From: Eudorina sp. 2006-703-Eu-15
Taxonomy: Eukaryota; Chlorophyta; Chlorophyceae; Chlamydomonadales; Volvocaceae
Reading direction: 5' to 3'
Assembly (NCBI GenBank): GCA_003117195.1
Contig: BDSI01000175.1
Span: 144,176 to 208,175 of the forward strand
Length of the DNA: 64,000 nucleotides
This document shows positions 1-35,675 of this stretch, in pieces. The translations under genes and the position numbers were made by a program. Position 1 is the stretch's first letter, and each line of letters starts with the position of its first letter. Below the pieces are notes generated by a model that saw only the letters and a program-made list of their open reading frames with translations, was not told the origin of the DNA and did not search any database.

Positions 1-482
1 GACACACGGACACACGGACACACGGACACACGGACACACGGACACACGGACACACGGACACACACACGGACCACACACGGACACACGGACACACGGACAC
101 ACGGACACACGGACACACGGACACACGGACACACGGACACACGGACACACGGACACACGGACACACGGACACACGGACACACGGACACACGGACACACGG
201 ACACACGGACACACGGACACACGGACACACGGACACACGGACACACGGACACACGGACACACGGACACACGGACACACGGACACCACCACGGACACACGG
301 ACACACGGACACACGGACACACGGACACACGGACACACGGACACACAGACACACGACACACGGACACACGGACACACGGACACACGGACACACGGACACA
401 CGGACACACGGACACACGGACACACGGACACACGGACACACGGACACACGGACACACGGACACACGGACACACGGACACAGG
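1..482. repeat. 8-bp satellite (CACACGGA)n
   Basis: About 60 near-perfect copies of an 8-bp unit fill the window edge, with a few slips near 60-75 and 285-295 and around 345-355. The array abuts a GC-rich hairpin module (about 488-541). A short run of the same unit precedes the second copy of that hairpin near 53395, so satellite and hairpin may travel together. No coding content. Confidence 0.97.
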
Positions 483-487
483 ACATG

Positions 488-541
488 GACAATCCTAGGG
501 GGCGGGGCCCCCTGAACGCGCTTCACGCCGGGGCCCCGCCC
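488..541. repeat. GC-rich hairpin module, copy 1
   Basis: A 12-bp inverted repeat (GGGCGGGGCCCC with GGGGCCCCGCCC) encloses a loop that holds a second small GCG/CGC hairpin. Nearly the same sequence occurs at 53411-53466, again directly after CACACGGA units. It behaves as a small dispersed repeat; its class is unknown. Confidence 0.8.
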
Positions 542-854
542 AAAAAAGGCACAATTCTCCACTTACCATTGCATGCATATATCGTAACTCGTCTAAAAGC
601 TTCACTTTGCAGCAGCATTATAATTATATACGTTTAGCTCTCCGTCCGGGTGGTCTGGGATTGTGCGCATGCTTGAACTAACCCGTACAAGTGTTGTGAC
701 CAAAGACGCTTGCAAGCTGATGTTACCGATCTTGAATCTCCAGGACCACTACAACAAGTGCTGCCTTGTGACTGTGAAGGCAGGCAGCATGTTGTTGCAT
801 GTTTCATCCCTCATCATGTGGAAACTCAGACGGCAGCAGGACATCATCACTCAC

Positions 855-24448
<23,594 letters not shown>

Positions 24449-25706
24449 TTTGCTGCGTATACCCAAAAGGAGGTCCCGTATGTCCCTACAATGCCGCCGA
24501 TGCATCATGAGGAGCCGTTGATTCAGCGCACGTGCGTGACATCTATTCAAGGTGTAGAATACAACAGCGCCTTACTTGTTGCTGTCAAAAGGTGTCAGGG
24601 TCCCAAAATACAGCTAACAAGTTGCCCAAGCGATGTATGGAGTGGACACAAGCATTTGACAGAAAGTGAAATACGTATTTCAGTAGTTCGCCGATCGGCC
24701 CCAAACAACAAAGGACAAACAACCCTCGACGCAAACACCCCATCCAAAGAGCGAGAGGCGCCTTAGAAGTTTTTCATAATAGTCGGCCACGCAGACTATT
24801 ATTCCACATACAGTCTGACTGGACTATTATTCCACATACAGTCTGACTGGATGTTTCTTGTCCCGTGGTAAAACATGTATCGTTCGCAGAGGCATATCCA
24901 AGGCAAGAGCCTATTTTGGTGTTAGGGCTGCCCAGTAACTGTGCCTGTTTTGGTGGTTGCAGTGGTTGGTAATAGTTGTAACTGCCTGGCAACTACATAT
25001 GTTTTGGTCCTGGGTTCGAGTCCCGGGGTGACCCCCGACATTGTTCGGGAGCATGAGATTATGGCTAGCTGCTGAGATGTGGAGTTGAGATCACAGTTGA
25101 TGGATTGAGATTCGCACGCTAGATCGGTGGCGATTGCTGAACCCTCTATCTGTCTCTACGGATAGATGTGCGGGTGAATGGATGAGGTGGGATCCTTGGT
25201 TGGCAGGATCAACTGCCTTGGACCCTCGGTTCGTATGGCGTAGGTTCGGTGTGATGATGGTTGAAGGTGTCCTATAGCATCATATCAAACCGCGACATAA
25301 CCCCTTAGACAGGGCCCGGAAGCCTATCCACATTGTAACGGTACTACTACTATGTTTTGTGTTCTCAACCTCAATGGGCGGGCGTTCTTTCGCCATACAA
25401 GGGTACATCGCCGCAAGTTATAATGTTTCATGCATTTCGGCACCACTACTTGTTTGTCTTAGGCTCAAGCTAAATGTCGACCGAGGACTGGAAGCTGCGG
25501 TTCGAGATCAGAAGCTGCCGGAAACTGCGACGGAGGACGTAAGATAATAATTATAATAATAATAATACGCCTCGTTCATAAACCGATGCGTGTGTTAAGG
25601 GGGCGGGGGTGGAGAGGTTATGGGTTTCCCCTGGCCTTTGCACCTCCCGCCACCGCAGGACGTAAGAATTAGCAAGAAGAAGCTTAGCTTGCAACCTACG
25701 CCGGAA
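24449..25706. other. Spacer upstream of gene A
   Basis: Expected to hold the gene A promoter, but no motif could be assigned. Contains a 28-bp tandem pair (24795-24850, ACTATTATTCCACATACAG) and a T-arm-like motif GGGTTCGAGTCCC near 25012 with a weak A-box-like TGGTTGGTAA about 50 bp earlier, so a tRNA-derived SINE is possible. No complete tRNA cloverleaf is seen. Confidence 0.4.
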
Positions 25707-26048
25707 TTATTCTAAATGCAAATATTCTTTAAAGGGGATATCTAGCGCAACAATGGCCTTGGCCTCCGCACTGAGCGCCCCCGCCATCCACATGTGCCTT
25801 ATAGTCAAACCCCAGGGTTTCGTAAATCCGAAGTACCTTCCCCGCCCAAAAAGTACTCGTGCTCGTGAGTCATATATATGGTCCAACTCGAGCCAGGCCT
25901 TAATGTCCTCCTCAAGCACAGCCCTAGCAAGCGAGTTTGGCTGCCGAGCTAACTGTTTCCAATGCAAAAGCCGAAAACTGCTGCTGAGCCCAAAAGTAGT
26001 GCAGCGGGAGCTGCGATGTCTCCACAAACAAAAGCCTGTTTGGGGCAC
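25707..26048 (-). pseudogene. Retroelement-like coding fragment (possible LINE)
   Basis: Open frame with a non-random composition (LHWKQLARQPNSLARAVLEE, then ALSAEAKAIVALDIP). It resembles, from memory only, the region before the C-terminal part of volvocine LINE polyproteins. It has no upstream RT and no start context, so it is a scrap. The assignment is weak. Confidence 0.35.
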
Positions 26049-27059
26049 TGCTGCTATCTTAAATAAAAAAACAGTTACGGGCCTATAACCCGGATTTTTT
26101 TCAGAGGACGGATGGACCCCCAGAAAACCTGCGAGATTTCATTAATTTGACGCTGTAGGTGGCCGGAAATCTGCCCTGCCAACTACTTTCCAGACTACCA
26201 AAAGGGCATGGAAATCTGCAGGCGCAGGGGTGATGCGTCGTATATGCGTCGTACACCTGTCTACCGCCAAACACACTCTGATGCCGTGTCCCGGACTCCT
26301 GTTTACTCTCCTATATGCATCCGTGACGCCAAGCGTGCTTCAGCCCTTCAAGACTGAAAATCCCTGTCGTAGCAGTGGCCGTGATGTCGAAACACACAGA
26401 AATATTTCCCGGCCTGCCCGGAGGTTTTCATTTCCTGGCACCTAGGAAGGCCCCCAAAATCAGCCCAAAGGTTTTTAGGCTATCGGTGACAGGCCGGAAA
26501 CCTGCGGAATTCTATTTCCCCGTTTTGGAAGATAGCTACACTGGTTTGGAGGCAATTTTTCGCCAACCACCTTTCGCAAAAACTTCTTTAGAACCTCCAC
26601 CATCGGGACCCGGGTCAGCCATACATGGCCTTTTCGAAAACGCCTAAAACGCCAGCCCTGCTAGCTGCCCGCATTCCTGACCCAACCTCGCTCCCCACTT
26701 TTCCACGCGCGCGAAGCCCTCCATCCTGCCTCGGAGCGAGAGGCCCGTGCCAGCGCGTGGCCCCCACCGTATGTAACCACTCGCTCACTCGCTGCCGCCC
26801 CCTTGTTCCGAGCACTTCACGGATCGCGTCCGGGCCCCGAACTTCGGCTCCATACACATCTCTCCTGAAGAAGGTTTAGGCCATAATCAATCTCGGACAC
26901 ATGATCCATGGGAATGTTTTGGACAAGGAAGCTGCAGCTATGTGAAGGGAGTCAAAGTAGTCAAAGAAGGACACGCATTCACCCTCTGGACACTATCAAA
27001 CCGCAATGAACCTGCAATTGCAAGAGCGGGTTCATTGCAATTGCATCACCAGGAGCCGG
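26049..27059. other. Unassigned spacer
   Basis: About 1 kb between the LINE-like scrap and gene B. Short GC-rich ORFs only (for example 26625-26879); none resembles a known family. Confidence 0.5.
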
Positions 27060-27504
27060 TTACTTTGTACCCGCGTTTAGAACGGGTACAACACGGACTT
27101 GCGTTGCCTTCTCCTTTCGCCATCGGGCCACCATCACAGCAGTGCCCACCATCACAGCAGCTCCAACCACGCTTGCCACCACGACAGCTGCAATCACGCA
27201 CGGCGGCGGTCGGAAGACCTCCTTTTGAGGGTTTGGAACCATCAGCAGCCGGAACAGTGTTGCCACTGATTGCCGAAATCTCAGGCTCCTGATCCATGAT
27301 TGCCGCTGTCTCCTCTTTGCTGTCATGTTGATTTGCTCTCGCTTGAGGGTCGGTGACGGTAGTGACGGCAGCAGGACTTTCAGCAGTGGACGAAAGCACA
27401 TTCGACGAAGGCGTTATTATGGAATCTTCCAATGGCTTGAGTTCCATCTTGCCATCCTGTCCTGCTGCTGTCTTGGTGTCTTCGGCGCTGGTAGACACTT
27501 GAAG
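27060..27504 (-). pseudogene. Gene B 3-prime exon: Ser/Thr-rich stalk, transmembrane helix, basic tail
   Basis: A phase-1 acceptor near 27504 (minus-strand CAGCACAG) opens a stalk (VLQVSTSAEDTKTAAG onward). The protein then needs a one-base frame change near 27240 to enter PPPCVIAAVVVASVVGAAVM, a single transmembrane helix followed by ARWRKEK and a stop at 27060. This is the layout of a type-I membrane receptor end. It should follow the SRCR exon now found on the other strand at 27621-27689. The frameshift, and its separation from the rest of the gene, make it a pseudogene as read. Confidence 0.65.
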
Positions 27505-27525
27505 TACTGTGCTGCTGGGGGGGAA

Positions 27526-27617
27526 TGTAACAACCGTACGGCATAGCGTACACAGTATAAATAAATATCAAAGAGCCCGCACAACATCTCGAGTAGCCTT
27601 TGTCACCAAACGCTACA
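27526..27617 (+). repeat. LTR-like repeat, copy 1 (plus orientation)
   Basis: Starts TGTAACAACC and ends CGCTACA (TG...CA). The same sequence in inverted orientation lies at 46584-46673 continued at 46965-46978, where a second TRIM interrupts it. Probably a solo LTR or one end of a small LTR element. It directly touches the SRCR half-exon at 27621. Confidence 0.72.
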
Positions 27618-27620
27618 ACT

Positions 27621-27689
27621 ACTGTCCTCACGACGGCTGGGGCAGGACCGATTGCAGACACAAAGAGGATCCTGGTGCGCTGTGCTCTG
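27621..27689 (+). pseudogene. Gene B SRCR exon, C-terminal half, inverted
   Basis: Plus-strand codons read CPHDGWGRTDCRHKEDPG and ALCSG before a GTAAGTG donor, the end of an SRCR domain. The first bases ACTGT match the last bases of the other half at 46979-46983 on the minus strand. Joining the halves at ACTGT gives QDCPHDGWG in one reading frame. This half now faces the opposite way from the rest of gene B. Confidence 0.82.
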
Positions 27690-28033
27690 GTAAGTGATTG
27701 CACAAGTGAATATTTTTTTGGTACAAGCCGGATGATGAAGACCGCGGGGGCCCAAAACCTTGACTATGTTGATGCAATGGCTGGTGTACAAAAACAACAG
27801 GAGCCAGCAGGCATGAATTGCTTTGTTACATCCTTGCTTGGTGTAACTTGGTGCGGTGCCGTTTCCAGCAGCAAGATAAATACTACACGCTGCATTGGCT
27901 AATCTGGCCATGCCGATGTAGCCGATGCATGTAGGCGGATCCGCAGATGGTGATCATCAGGCACATGCATTATCACCATCAATCATTTAAAAGTGATTTC
28001 CCCTGCTTACCGCCGTAATCCATGTTGCGTGGC
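27690..28033. other. Former gene B intron sequence up to the gypsy element
   Basis: Follows the inverted SRCR half-exon and its donor. No exon recognised. Confidence 0.45.
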
Positions 28034-28038
28034 CCCTA

Positions 28039-28383
28039 TAAAGTACTACGTATGTTGGTGGTAGTAAGAACTACCGATTGTTGAGTCTCAGTGTGCATAT
28101 GAGCACCAGCTCCGCGCCCAGTAGCGATTTCCGTACCGTACATGGGACGACGGGTCAGTAGACCAACGGCGTAGCCGTTAGTCGAACTCGACAACCGGAG
28201 TCAGTCAGAACAGCTACCAGGACCAGTTGTCCTAATTGTAAACAGATTTACAATTACCGTCAGTAATAACAGTTATTCGGCAGCCCGAATACAGTTTCGC
28301 AACTCGGTTACGAGAACAGCTGAGACGTATTAGGAACACCAGGGAAATATTGTTTATCATGCGGCAGATCGCATAATACAACA
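28039..28383 (-). repeat. Gypsy 3-prime LTR
   Basis: 345 bp; starts TGTTGTATTATGCG on the element strand. Lacks about 45 bp present in the other LTR near 46397-46443. Otherwise the two are close to identical, so the element is fairly young. Confidence 0.9.
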
Positions 28384-28384
28384 A

Positions 28385-31140
28385 CTATCCCCCTAATCCC
28401 CCCTCTGGCGGCAGCGTCCTCGCTGCCCGTTTAGCCCGTGACAGAACCTCCTCCAGGACTGACTTCAGATCAGCCGTAAAGTTGCGCGCAGGCTCCCAGG
28501 AATTGTGCTCAGAGGAATAATTAGCCCATTTGACAAGCCATTCGTGCACAGTCCGGAACCGATCGCCAGTACGAACACGACGGGAACGATAGTCCAGAAC
28601 GCGTTCAACAGAGTACAGAGGTTGGTCATCAGACAGCCAGGCAACAGGATCAGGTTCAGGGTCAGTAACCATATCGTCAGCACCGTCAGACGTGCGTGAA
28701 CGGTAAGGTCGAATCAGTGACACGTGGAAGGTCGGGTGAATGCGCATGTTTGCAGGCAAACACAATTCAACAGTCGCAGTACCAACCATGCGTACGACAG
28801 GGTACGGGCCAACCCAACGCGGAAGCAGCTTACGAGCGCCACGTGACAGATCACGCAAGCGCTTCGTACTCAGCATCACCAACTGATCAGGCGAGAAGGT
28901 GACAGGCTTCTTACCACGGTTGTAGTAATCAGCAGCCCGTTGTTGCGCAGCGTCCAGGCAGGCCTTAGCCTCAGTTAGCCTAGACACGAAACTACGAGCA
29001 AACCGCTTAGCAGCCGGAACAGTGACGTCCAACTCACGCCATACAGGTAGCGCAGGATGGTAGCCATAGTTCAAGAAGAACGGACTCTTCCCAGTTGAGC
29101 GATTCACTGCGTTGTTCAGCGCAAACTCAGCAGCAGACAGGTGGGTGTCCCAGGTTTCAGGATTACGGCCAGCAAAGTTACGCAACATATCACCAAGTGT
29201 GCGGTTCATGCGCTCAGTTTGGCCATCAGACTGGGGATGGTATGCGGTGGACAGATTCACACGCATATTCAGCAACACCCCAAGCGCGCCCCAGAACTTG
29301 CTCGTAAAATGTGTATCACGATCAGAGACAATATTCTTGGGAACGCCGTGCAGTCGTACGACGTTGTCCAGAAACAGACGCGCTGCTTGCTCAGCAGTAC
29401 AGGACGTGGTGGTGGGCGCCAGATGCACCATTTTCGTCAGGCGGTCAACCAAAACGAACACCGCGTCGTATCCCCCCTCAGTTTTGGGGAGCGCGACAAC
29501 AAATTCCATGGAGACACTGTCCCACGGGTTCGCTGGTACAGGCAGCGATTGCAGGTACCCAGGGGTCTTACCGGACTGAGCCTTGTTGCGCTGACAGAGG
29601 TCACATGACCGAACATAATTGGCGGCGTCGGCGGCCAATTTAGGCCACCAGAATACACGGGCAATCAGTTCCAGAAGACGACTGCAGCCAGGATGCCCCG
29701 CCAAAGGACCGTCATGATACTGCGACAGCAGCTCCCGACGTAAAGCATCATCATTCGGGATGACAATCTGCTTACGATCAGACAGGGGGCGGTACCAGAT
29801 ACCTCGCTCACAGACGAGCGATGCCGTGTTAGCAGGGTTCATGAAGTACGGATCAGTACGGTACAAGGCACGCAGACGGGCGAACAGATCAGGTGCAGGC
29901 GCATTTGCGGCTGCAGGGTTGGGGGCAGGAGCGGCCGCGACATTGTCAGCGGTTGCAACCTTGCGAACAGAACTGCGGGTCGTCACAGACAGAACAGCAG
30001 AGTGCAGATTAGGGTGCCTACTGAGAGCTTCCGCGATATTCATCGAGCCAGACAAATACTCCCAGGTATAGTCGAAACGCGCCATATATTCCAGCCATCG
30101 GGCCTGGCGACGATTCAGGGTCGGCACACCTTGCAGGAACGTAAGGGGCTTGTGGTCAGTTTTCAGAGTGAAGGGACGCCCCTCAAGGTAGCATCGCCAT
30201 TCTTTCAGAGCGTGGATCACAGCAAGCAGTTCCTGCTCCCCAGTAGTATAACGAGTTTCAGCACCCGTAAACTTCTGAATGGTGAAAGCAAGCAACAGGC
30301 CTACCCTCTTGCAACAGAACAGCTCCCGTGCCGTACAGCGAGGCATCAGATATGACCTCAACACGAAAGGGCAAGGAATAGTCAGGGGACCGCAAGATCA
30401 CGTCTTCGCAGACTACACGCTTCAGTTCAGTAAACGCCTCTTGGCACTCGGCAGTCCAAGCAGTAGGCGACAGAAAAGCACCCTTACGTGTCAGATTGGT
30501 CAGAGGCGCAGCAATGACAGAATAACGCGAAATGAACTTCCGAAAGTAGTTGGTCAGACCCAAAAACTTACGAAGATCCTGCAGATTGGTCGGAGTGGGC
30601 CAGTCACGGACCGCAGCAGATTTGCGCGGATCCATACGAACACCGTCAACAGAGACGACGTGCCCCAGATACTCCACCTGCGGCTGGGCCCAGTGGCATT
30701 TAGACCGCTTCGCGTACAGTTGCTCTCGCCGCAGAATCTCAAAGACCTGCCGGAGGTGTTGTAAATGTTCCTCCCGAGTCTTAGAGAAGATCAGAATGTC
30801 GTCCAGGTAACAGACGACGAACCGGTCCAGGAACTGCCTGAAGATGCGGTTCATAACAGCTTGGAAGGTGGCAGGGGCGTTCACCAAACCAAAGGACAGG
30901 ACAGTGTACTCAAAGTGACCGAAGGGTGTACGAAACGCAGATTTCGGAATATCAGACTCAGCAATCCGAATCTGGTTGTACCCCTGTTGCAGATCGATCG
31001 AACTGAAGTACGCAGAGCCCCTCAGCTTATCCAACAGATCATCTACGCGTGGCAACGGGTAACGGTTCTTCACAGTGACCGCATTCAGACCCCGATAATC
31101 AATGCACATGCGCAGACCACCATCCTTCTTTTACTTCTTT
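28385..31140 (-). pseudogene. Gypsy pol: RT, RNase H, integrase, chromodomain
   Basis: RT has IDYRGLNAVTVKNRYPLPR and the catalytic YLDDILIF. RNase H follows (DASLYGTGAVLLQEG, then TTGEQELLAVIHALKEW and LKTDHKPL). Integrase has an HH-CC finger (HDGPLAGHPG, CDLCQRNK) and a core whose usual first Asp is Glu (SVSMEFVVALP); the second Asp (VSDRDTHFTS) and the Glu (HPQSDGQTERMNR) are present. The C-terminus is a chromodomain (YSVERVLDYRSRR, EWLVKWANYSSEHNSWEP). A frameshift lies at about 30280-30360 within RNase H, and a TAA near 31130 with another frame change at about 31185 precede RT. Confidence 0.9.
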
Positions 31141-31176
31141 CCCACGAACAGGATCGGGGCGGAGTACGGTGAGGTG

Positions 31177-32144
31177 CTAGGATGAATCATGCCCTTCAGT
31201 CACTTGCCGTTTAACCTCATCGAGCTCCAAAGGACTCAGCCGGTACATGGGACGTGACACAGGCGCGGCTCCCGGTACCAGAGGGATGGTGTGGTCGACA
31301 GGTCGCATAGGAGGCAAACCAGGAATCTCCTTGAAGATATCTGCGTATTCCTCCAGCAGGGCTTCAACCTCATGGTCCTTAGCGTCAGGTTGCTGTACGG
31401 CCGAATTCAGACACAGCTTCGGACGAACAAGCAAAGCATGGGCACCCTTGCGAAGCATGCGAGCAGCAGCCTTATGCCCAATCAGCTCAGGCTCAGAGCG
31501 CGAGCACAGTGCAGCAAGCGCAAAATTCACATGAGGCGGAGCATCGTCGCCCCCCTCACGTACAGCAGCGGCAAGCAACGGCACACGGAAAGACAGACGG
31601 CCTTTGCGCAGACGCAAAGTACGTGAACCGTAGTCTAAGGCAGCACCGTGAGCATACAGAGACGCCGATCCCAAGATAAGCGAAGCGACGCTGGTCAGAT
31701 CAGGCAAGACATACGGTTGCAGATTCAACCGCAGCGGTCCAGCAGAGGCCCGCAGAGAGACTTGCCCCAGCAACGCACGCTTACCTCCGTCAGCCAGCGT
31801 GACGTGCGACCAGGCGCAGGGACCGATGGTCAGGTTGAGTTGCCGAACAGTAGCCTCAGACACGAAGTCATGGCTGGCCCCAGAGTCGACTAACGCAGGC
31901 AGGGAGACGCCGGCGGCAGCCAGCGCTACACGAGGCAAATCATCACCTGACAGGGACGCAGCGACTGGGGAACAGAGGGCTGACAAGAACGGGGCGGAGG
32001 GCAAAGAGCTGGGCGCAGGACGATCATACCACATGTCCACAGAGTGCGTCAACTCAGGCAAAGCCACAACAGCGCCAGTCAAGTCTAACCCGTTGAACAG
32101 AACAGTACCTTTGTCGAAGCGGCGGAGAAGAGTCATACCAGCTG
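31177..32144 (-). pseudogene. Gypsy pol: aspartic protease region
   Basis: Minus-strand open frame from TLLRRFDKGTVLFNGLDL to MYRLSPLELDEVKRQ. It contains LPALVDSGASHDFVSE, the retropepsin active site (DSGA). It begins at the TIR transposon border and should continue from 35675-35436. A frameshift lies near 35462 just before the break. Confidence 0.88.
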
Positions 32145-32150
32145 CTATAG

Positions 32151-35100
32151 GAGCATTCGGGGGGGTCACCCCGGGGTAAAGTCCCTCCCCCCCGTAACCT
32201 CGCCGTAACGGGGTACCCCGTTACGGGGCATAGTAACGTTGACGTGCCTATCCCCGTAAAGTGTGAAAAGTAACGGGGCCAGGTACCCCTGTAATCACCA
32301 TACCCCATAACACTCCTATTACCGGTCTTACCAATAATGTCTACAGACCGGTAACTACCAAGTAGAAATTTTTAGTAAAATTTTGTCGTTTATTGAACGG
32401 CAACAAGGGCAAGTTGTCGGTACACCTAAGGTATCTTTATTCGCCAGAGTACTCAGTTAAAATGTCTACCAAACCAGATAGTGATGGCAACGTGGTAGAT
32501 GATTACAATGAGGAAGATAACCCTCTGGATGCCGGCTTCACTCGCCATGACGAGACAGGCAAGTTTGAAGTAGTGAAAATCTGACAAGCACGCAAGCCTC
32601 TAGTTCTCTCATAAGACCGCTGATGGCATTTGTACCTGTTAATACCAATGTAGACAATGGCGTTGAAGCATATGAGGAGGAAGACATCATAGACGGCGAG
32701 GAAGAGGGTAAGCTTACCACATATCCTTGATCGCATATATCAAAGTAGCGATATAGACAATTCCATTCGTAACACCATGTCTTGTACATATAGATGAGGA
32801 GGAGTACCAGGACGGCCCTGAAACGCTTTGGGATCAGGTCCCCGGGGCCATTCGGGCGCGGTTCACCCCAGATATGCAGCACGAGGCTGAAACTGAACTA
32901 GAAAATAACAACCTGACATGGGAGACGGTTCACACATTCCTCAGTAACATGTCGGGTTGCTCCGACATGACCACGCGGGACATTATGGCCACTTTGTCTT
33001 CGGACTTTGGCATTGAGTCCAGGACAGCGGCTATCATTGTCTCGGCATTCCTGCCACTGCTACGGCCGCCCACGACTGCTGGCAACGGTAGGGGTACAGG
33101 CACCCCATCAACTGCTGTTGGTCCAAGTGGCAGGTATGAGTGCAGATACGTGTACTTCGCTTCATGTGTGTATATTCCAATATAAGTCCCCTTCCATGCA
33201 GGACCATCAGCAAAAAAGGGGCCGCGGGGGACGGGCCATCAAGCAGTGGCCGACCCGCTGGAGTCCCCGCTGACATGCCCACCATGTTCCACCGCCTGTT
33301 CTCTCAGAAGCGGGCCTCCGGGAGGGCGTCGCGTGTCAGCAAGAAAATTGCGCTCTAGTAAGTATAGGACGTACGGGACAAGTTGTAATTTCTGAACAGG
33401 TAGCTTTTCATGGTTAGTAGATATACTACAAGCTGCTTAAATCCGCGGGAAGTCTGCCTACCCTATTTTTTTTGTTCCCTTCAGCCTTGCCAAGGTTGCC
33501 GGTATCAAGTGGTTCCATCTTCAGAAGGCCGCTGAGGAGCGGCTCTCCGACCCTTGCATTTTCTCGAAGGCGGAGGACAAAGATGTCGCGAGGGAGTACA
33601 ACTTGTACTATATCTACAGCTCGTGGTTCCGAACGTTCCTGAAGCTGGCGACGGAGTCAACGGACTCCATAACGGTTTTCTACGATAAGAAGGACAACAG
33701 GGGGAATCTCGTGGGGACGGATGGGGAGAAGCTGCCAAACCTTTCAGCCGATAACTACCGTCTTGTCAGGGACATGGTACACGCGGCTGTGAATCAGAGT
33801 GCACGTTCAGTAGTCCACAGGTGTGGGCTATTCGGTTTTACTTGGGAAAACACTTTTCTTTATGTATATTTCGATCGGTACCACGCAACATTTCAGTTTA
33901 ATAATATTATTGTGGCGTGCAGGCTCCAAGGCGGAGAAGGACCTCAGCAAGATGAAGACCTACACGGCCCCGGACATTGCTCCGGACTTGTCTGATACAT
34001 CCGCCGCCCACGAGCGGGCGAAGCACCTTATGAAGTTCATAAACGAGAGAATCAAGGGTAAGGTATTCCTTATAAATTTTGCAGCTGCCGTCCGCATTGG
34101 TAGTTTAATTCATGGTGTTATGCTCGTCTTTCATGAGGGACTTCTTATATATTGCTGATTTTCTAGACATCATTGGGTTACCCAAACATGTGACATGCGT
34201 TTTCATGTACACCCTGTAGAGATGGACAGTGACGACGAGGACGGCGACGAGGAGGAGGACCGCGGCGACCGCCGCCGCGGTCGTGGCCGCCACCAAGGAG
34301 GAGACGGCACGGGTGCCGCACGTGCGGGTGCCACAGGCGCGGGTGCCGCAGGCGCGGGTGCCGCAGGCACGGGTGCTGCAGGCGCGGGTGCCGCAGGCAC
34401 TGACGGTGCAGGTGCGGCCGCGGCGGATGAGACAGGCACGACAGCAACTGGCGAGGACGCGGCTGCAGGGCAGGCTGCAAAGAGGCCGAGGCAGACAGAG
34501 GCACAGCCAAGGGTGTCAACGAGGGGGCAAAGAGGGGGGAGGGGGACTGCACACGGAGCCACCGTGGTCCGGGGCGGTGGGACCACCATGGTCCGGGGTG
34601 GTGGGGCCACCGCGGTCCGGGGTGGCGTAGGCAGGGGCGGTAGGCCACCGAGGTTCGGGGCGGTGGGGCCAGCGCAGTCCGGGGCCGGGGCAGGGGTCGT
34701 GGTGCGTCTTAGGCCCGTGCTGCTTCGTAGGCCGGGCTTGCAGGGCTGTCATAAGTACTTTTTTACGATTAGAAACAAGGGAGAACTACCATGGCAAAGG
34801 TGCTTATTTTGGACACCGTATGGCGTGGGATTTACTATGCAAGTAGTGCGACCTACCAGAGTCATCTTGATAGTGCAGCAGCCTTTGCAGGTTTAATGAG
34901 TGATGTCATGTTGTCGGACTGGTTGATACTCTGATTGGGTATGTGTTATGTTATCAGTTTCTACAGCAGAAGTGAAGATGTACTCTGGTCGTTATCATGA
35001 AGTTTTCCCTGAATCATGGAAGTTTATGGGAAAAGACGGTTGTATGGACTCGCTGTAATGGGGTCATTACAATTTGCCAGTGTAACAGAGACGGCTGTAT

Positions 35101-35429
35101 TACAAGGCAGTTATCTGTCAACAATATCACGGGGTCGTTACATTTCGCCTGCATAACAGGGAGGTTCACTATACCAGGCAGTTATAACAAAATACAGTAA
35201 CAGGGTCGTCAAAAATACGAGGCAGTTACAGGCCTAACACCTTATGGGCCAGTGAAAATAAACAGGCCGGTTATATCATGAAATATAACAGGCCCGTAAC
35301 GGACCTACGTTTTTTACCCCCCCTTACCCCCTTCCCCCCGTAACCCCGGGGTATAAATCGAGCCCTGTTACAGGTCAGCCAGGTTACAGGGAGGCGGCGC
35401 CTACCCCGGGGTAACCCCCCCGAATGCTC
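32151..35429 (+). mobile_element. 3.28-kb TIR transposon carrying a multi-exon gene
   Basis: 28-bp terminal inverted repeats (GAGCATTCGGGGGGGT then YACCCCGGGGTA, one mismatch) are flanked by CTATAG at 32145-32150 and 35430-35435. Dense subterminal motifs GTAACGGGG, GTTACA and CCCGTAAC occur in both orientations within about 180 bp of the left end and 350 bp of the right end, like transposase-binding arrays. The only gene runs on the plus strand and has no DDE motif I can recognise. It interrupts gypsy pol. Confidence 0.85.
32462..34896 (+). CDS. Unknown multi-exon gene inside the TIR transposon
   Basis: Supported exons: 32612-32708 or an earlier start at ATG 32462 (acidic, SDGNVVDDYNEEDNP), then about 32795-33134 (DEEEYQDGPETLWDQ; ELENNNLTWETVHTFLSNM), 33203-33357 (SKKGAAGDGPSSSG; MFHRLFSQKRASGRASRVSKK), 33485 to about 33800 (AKVAGIKWFHLQKAAEERLS; YNLYYIYSSWFRTFLKLATE), 33923-34056 (SKAEKDLSKMKTYTAPDIAP) and 34220-34896 (acidic EMDSDDEDGDEEE, then Gly/Ala repeats and RGG-type Arg-Gly motifs). 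Phases agree at three junctions; the first join and the exon ending near 33800-33823 are uncertain. No family recognised. The basic RGG-like end suggests nucleic-acid binding (inference). It could be a divergent transposase, an accessory protein or a captured host gene. Confidence 0.55.
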
Positions 35430-35435
35430 CTATAG

Positions 35436-35675
35436 CAGTGAGATGACGTGACGCCCGGCCGGCTAAGTACCGGCAGGCAACAGCAGACATGCAGCAGTGT
35501 CAGGGCGCAGCTGTTTGCATGCGCGGTAATGTGCAAGCTGCACGTGCATTTCGCGCATGGACGAGGGGACAAACAGAACTGTGTGATCGCCGAGATTGAC
35601 AGAAGACAGCGGTCGAAAGCGCGGCAGGCCCAGATTACAGACCGGATCAAACCCGGCGCGCGCAGAGTGCGCATC
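35436..35675 (-). pseudogene. Gypsy pol fragment between TIR transposon and TRIM
   Basis: Open minus frame with MREMHVQLAHYRACKQLRPD and CLLLPAG before a stop at about 35465. It joins in the same frame, without gain or loss, to the fragment at 41355-41510 when the TRIM and one GCATC are removed. Confidence 0.82.

Noticed and set aside
1..482. CRISPR array
   Set aside because: Uniform 8-bp satellite without spacers, in a eukaryotic genome. The same applies to the 14-bp array at the other end.
488..545. Helitron 3-prime end (hairpin followed by CTAG on the minus strand)
   Set aside because: The hairpin is followed by CCTAG, but the similarity between the two copies continues past CTAG into GATTG.CC, and the next base is not T, so CTAG is not a terminus.
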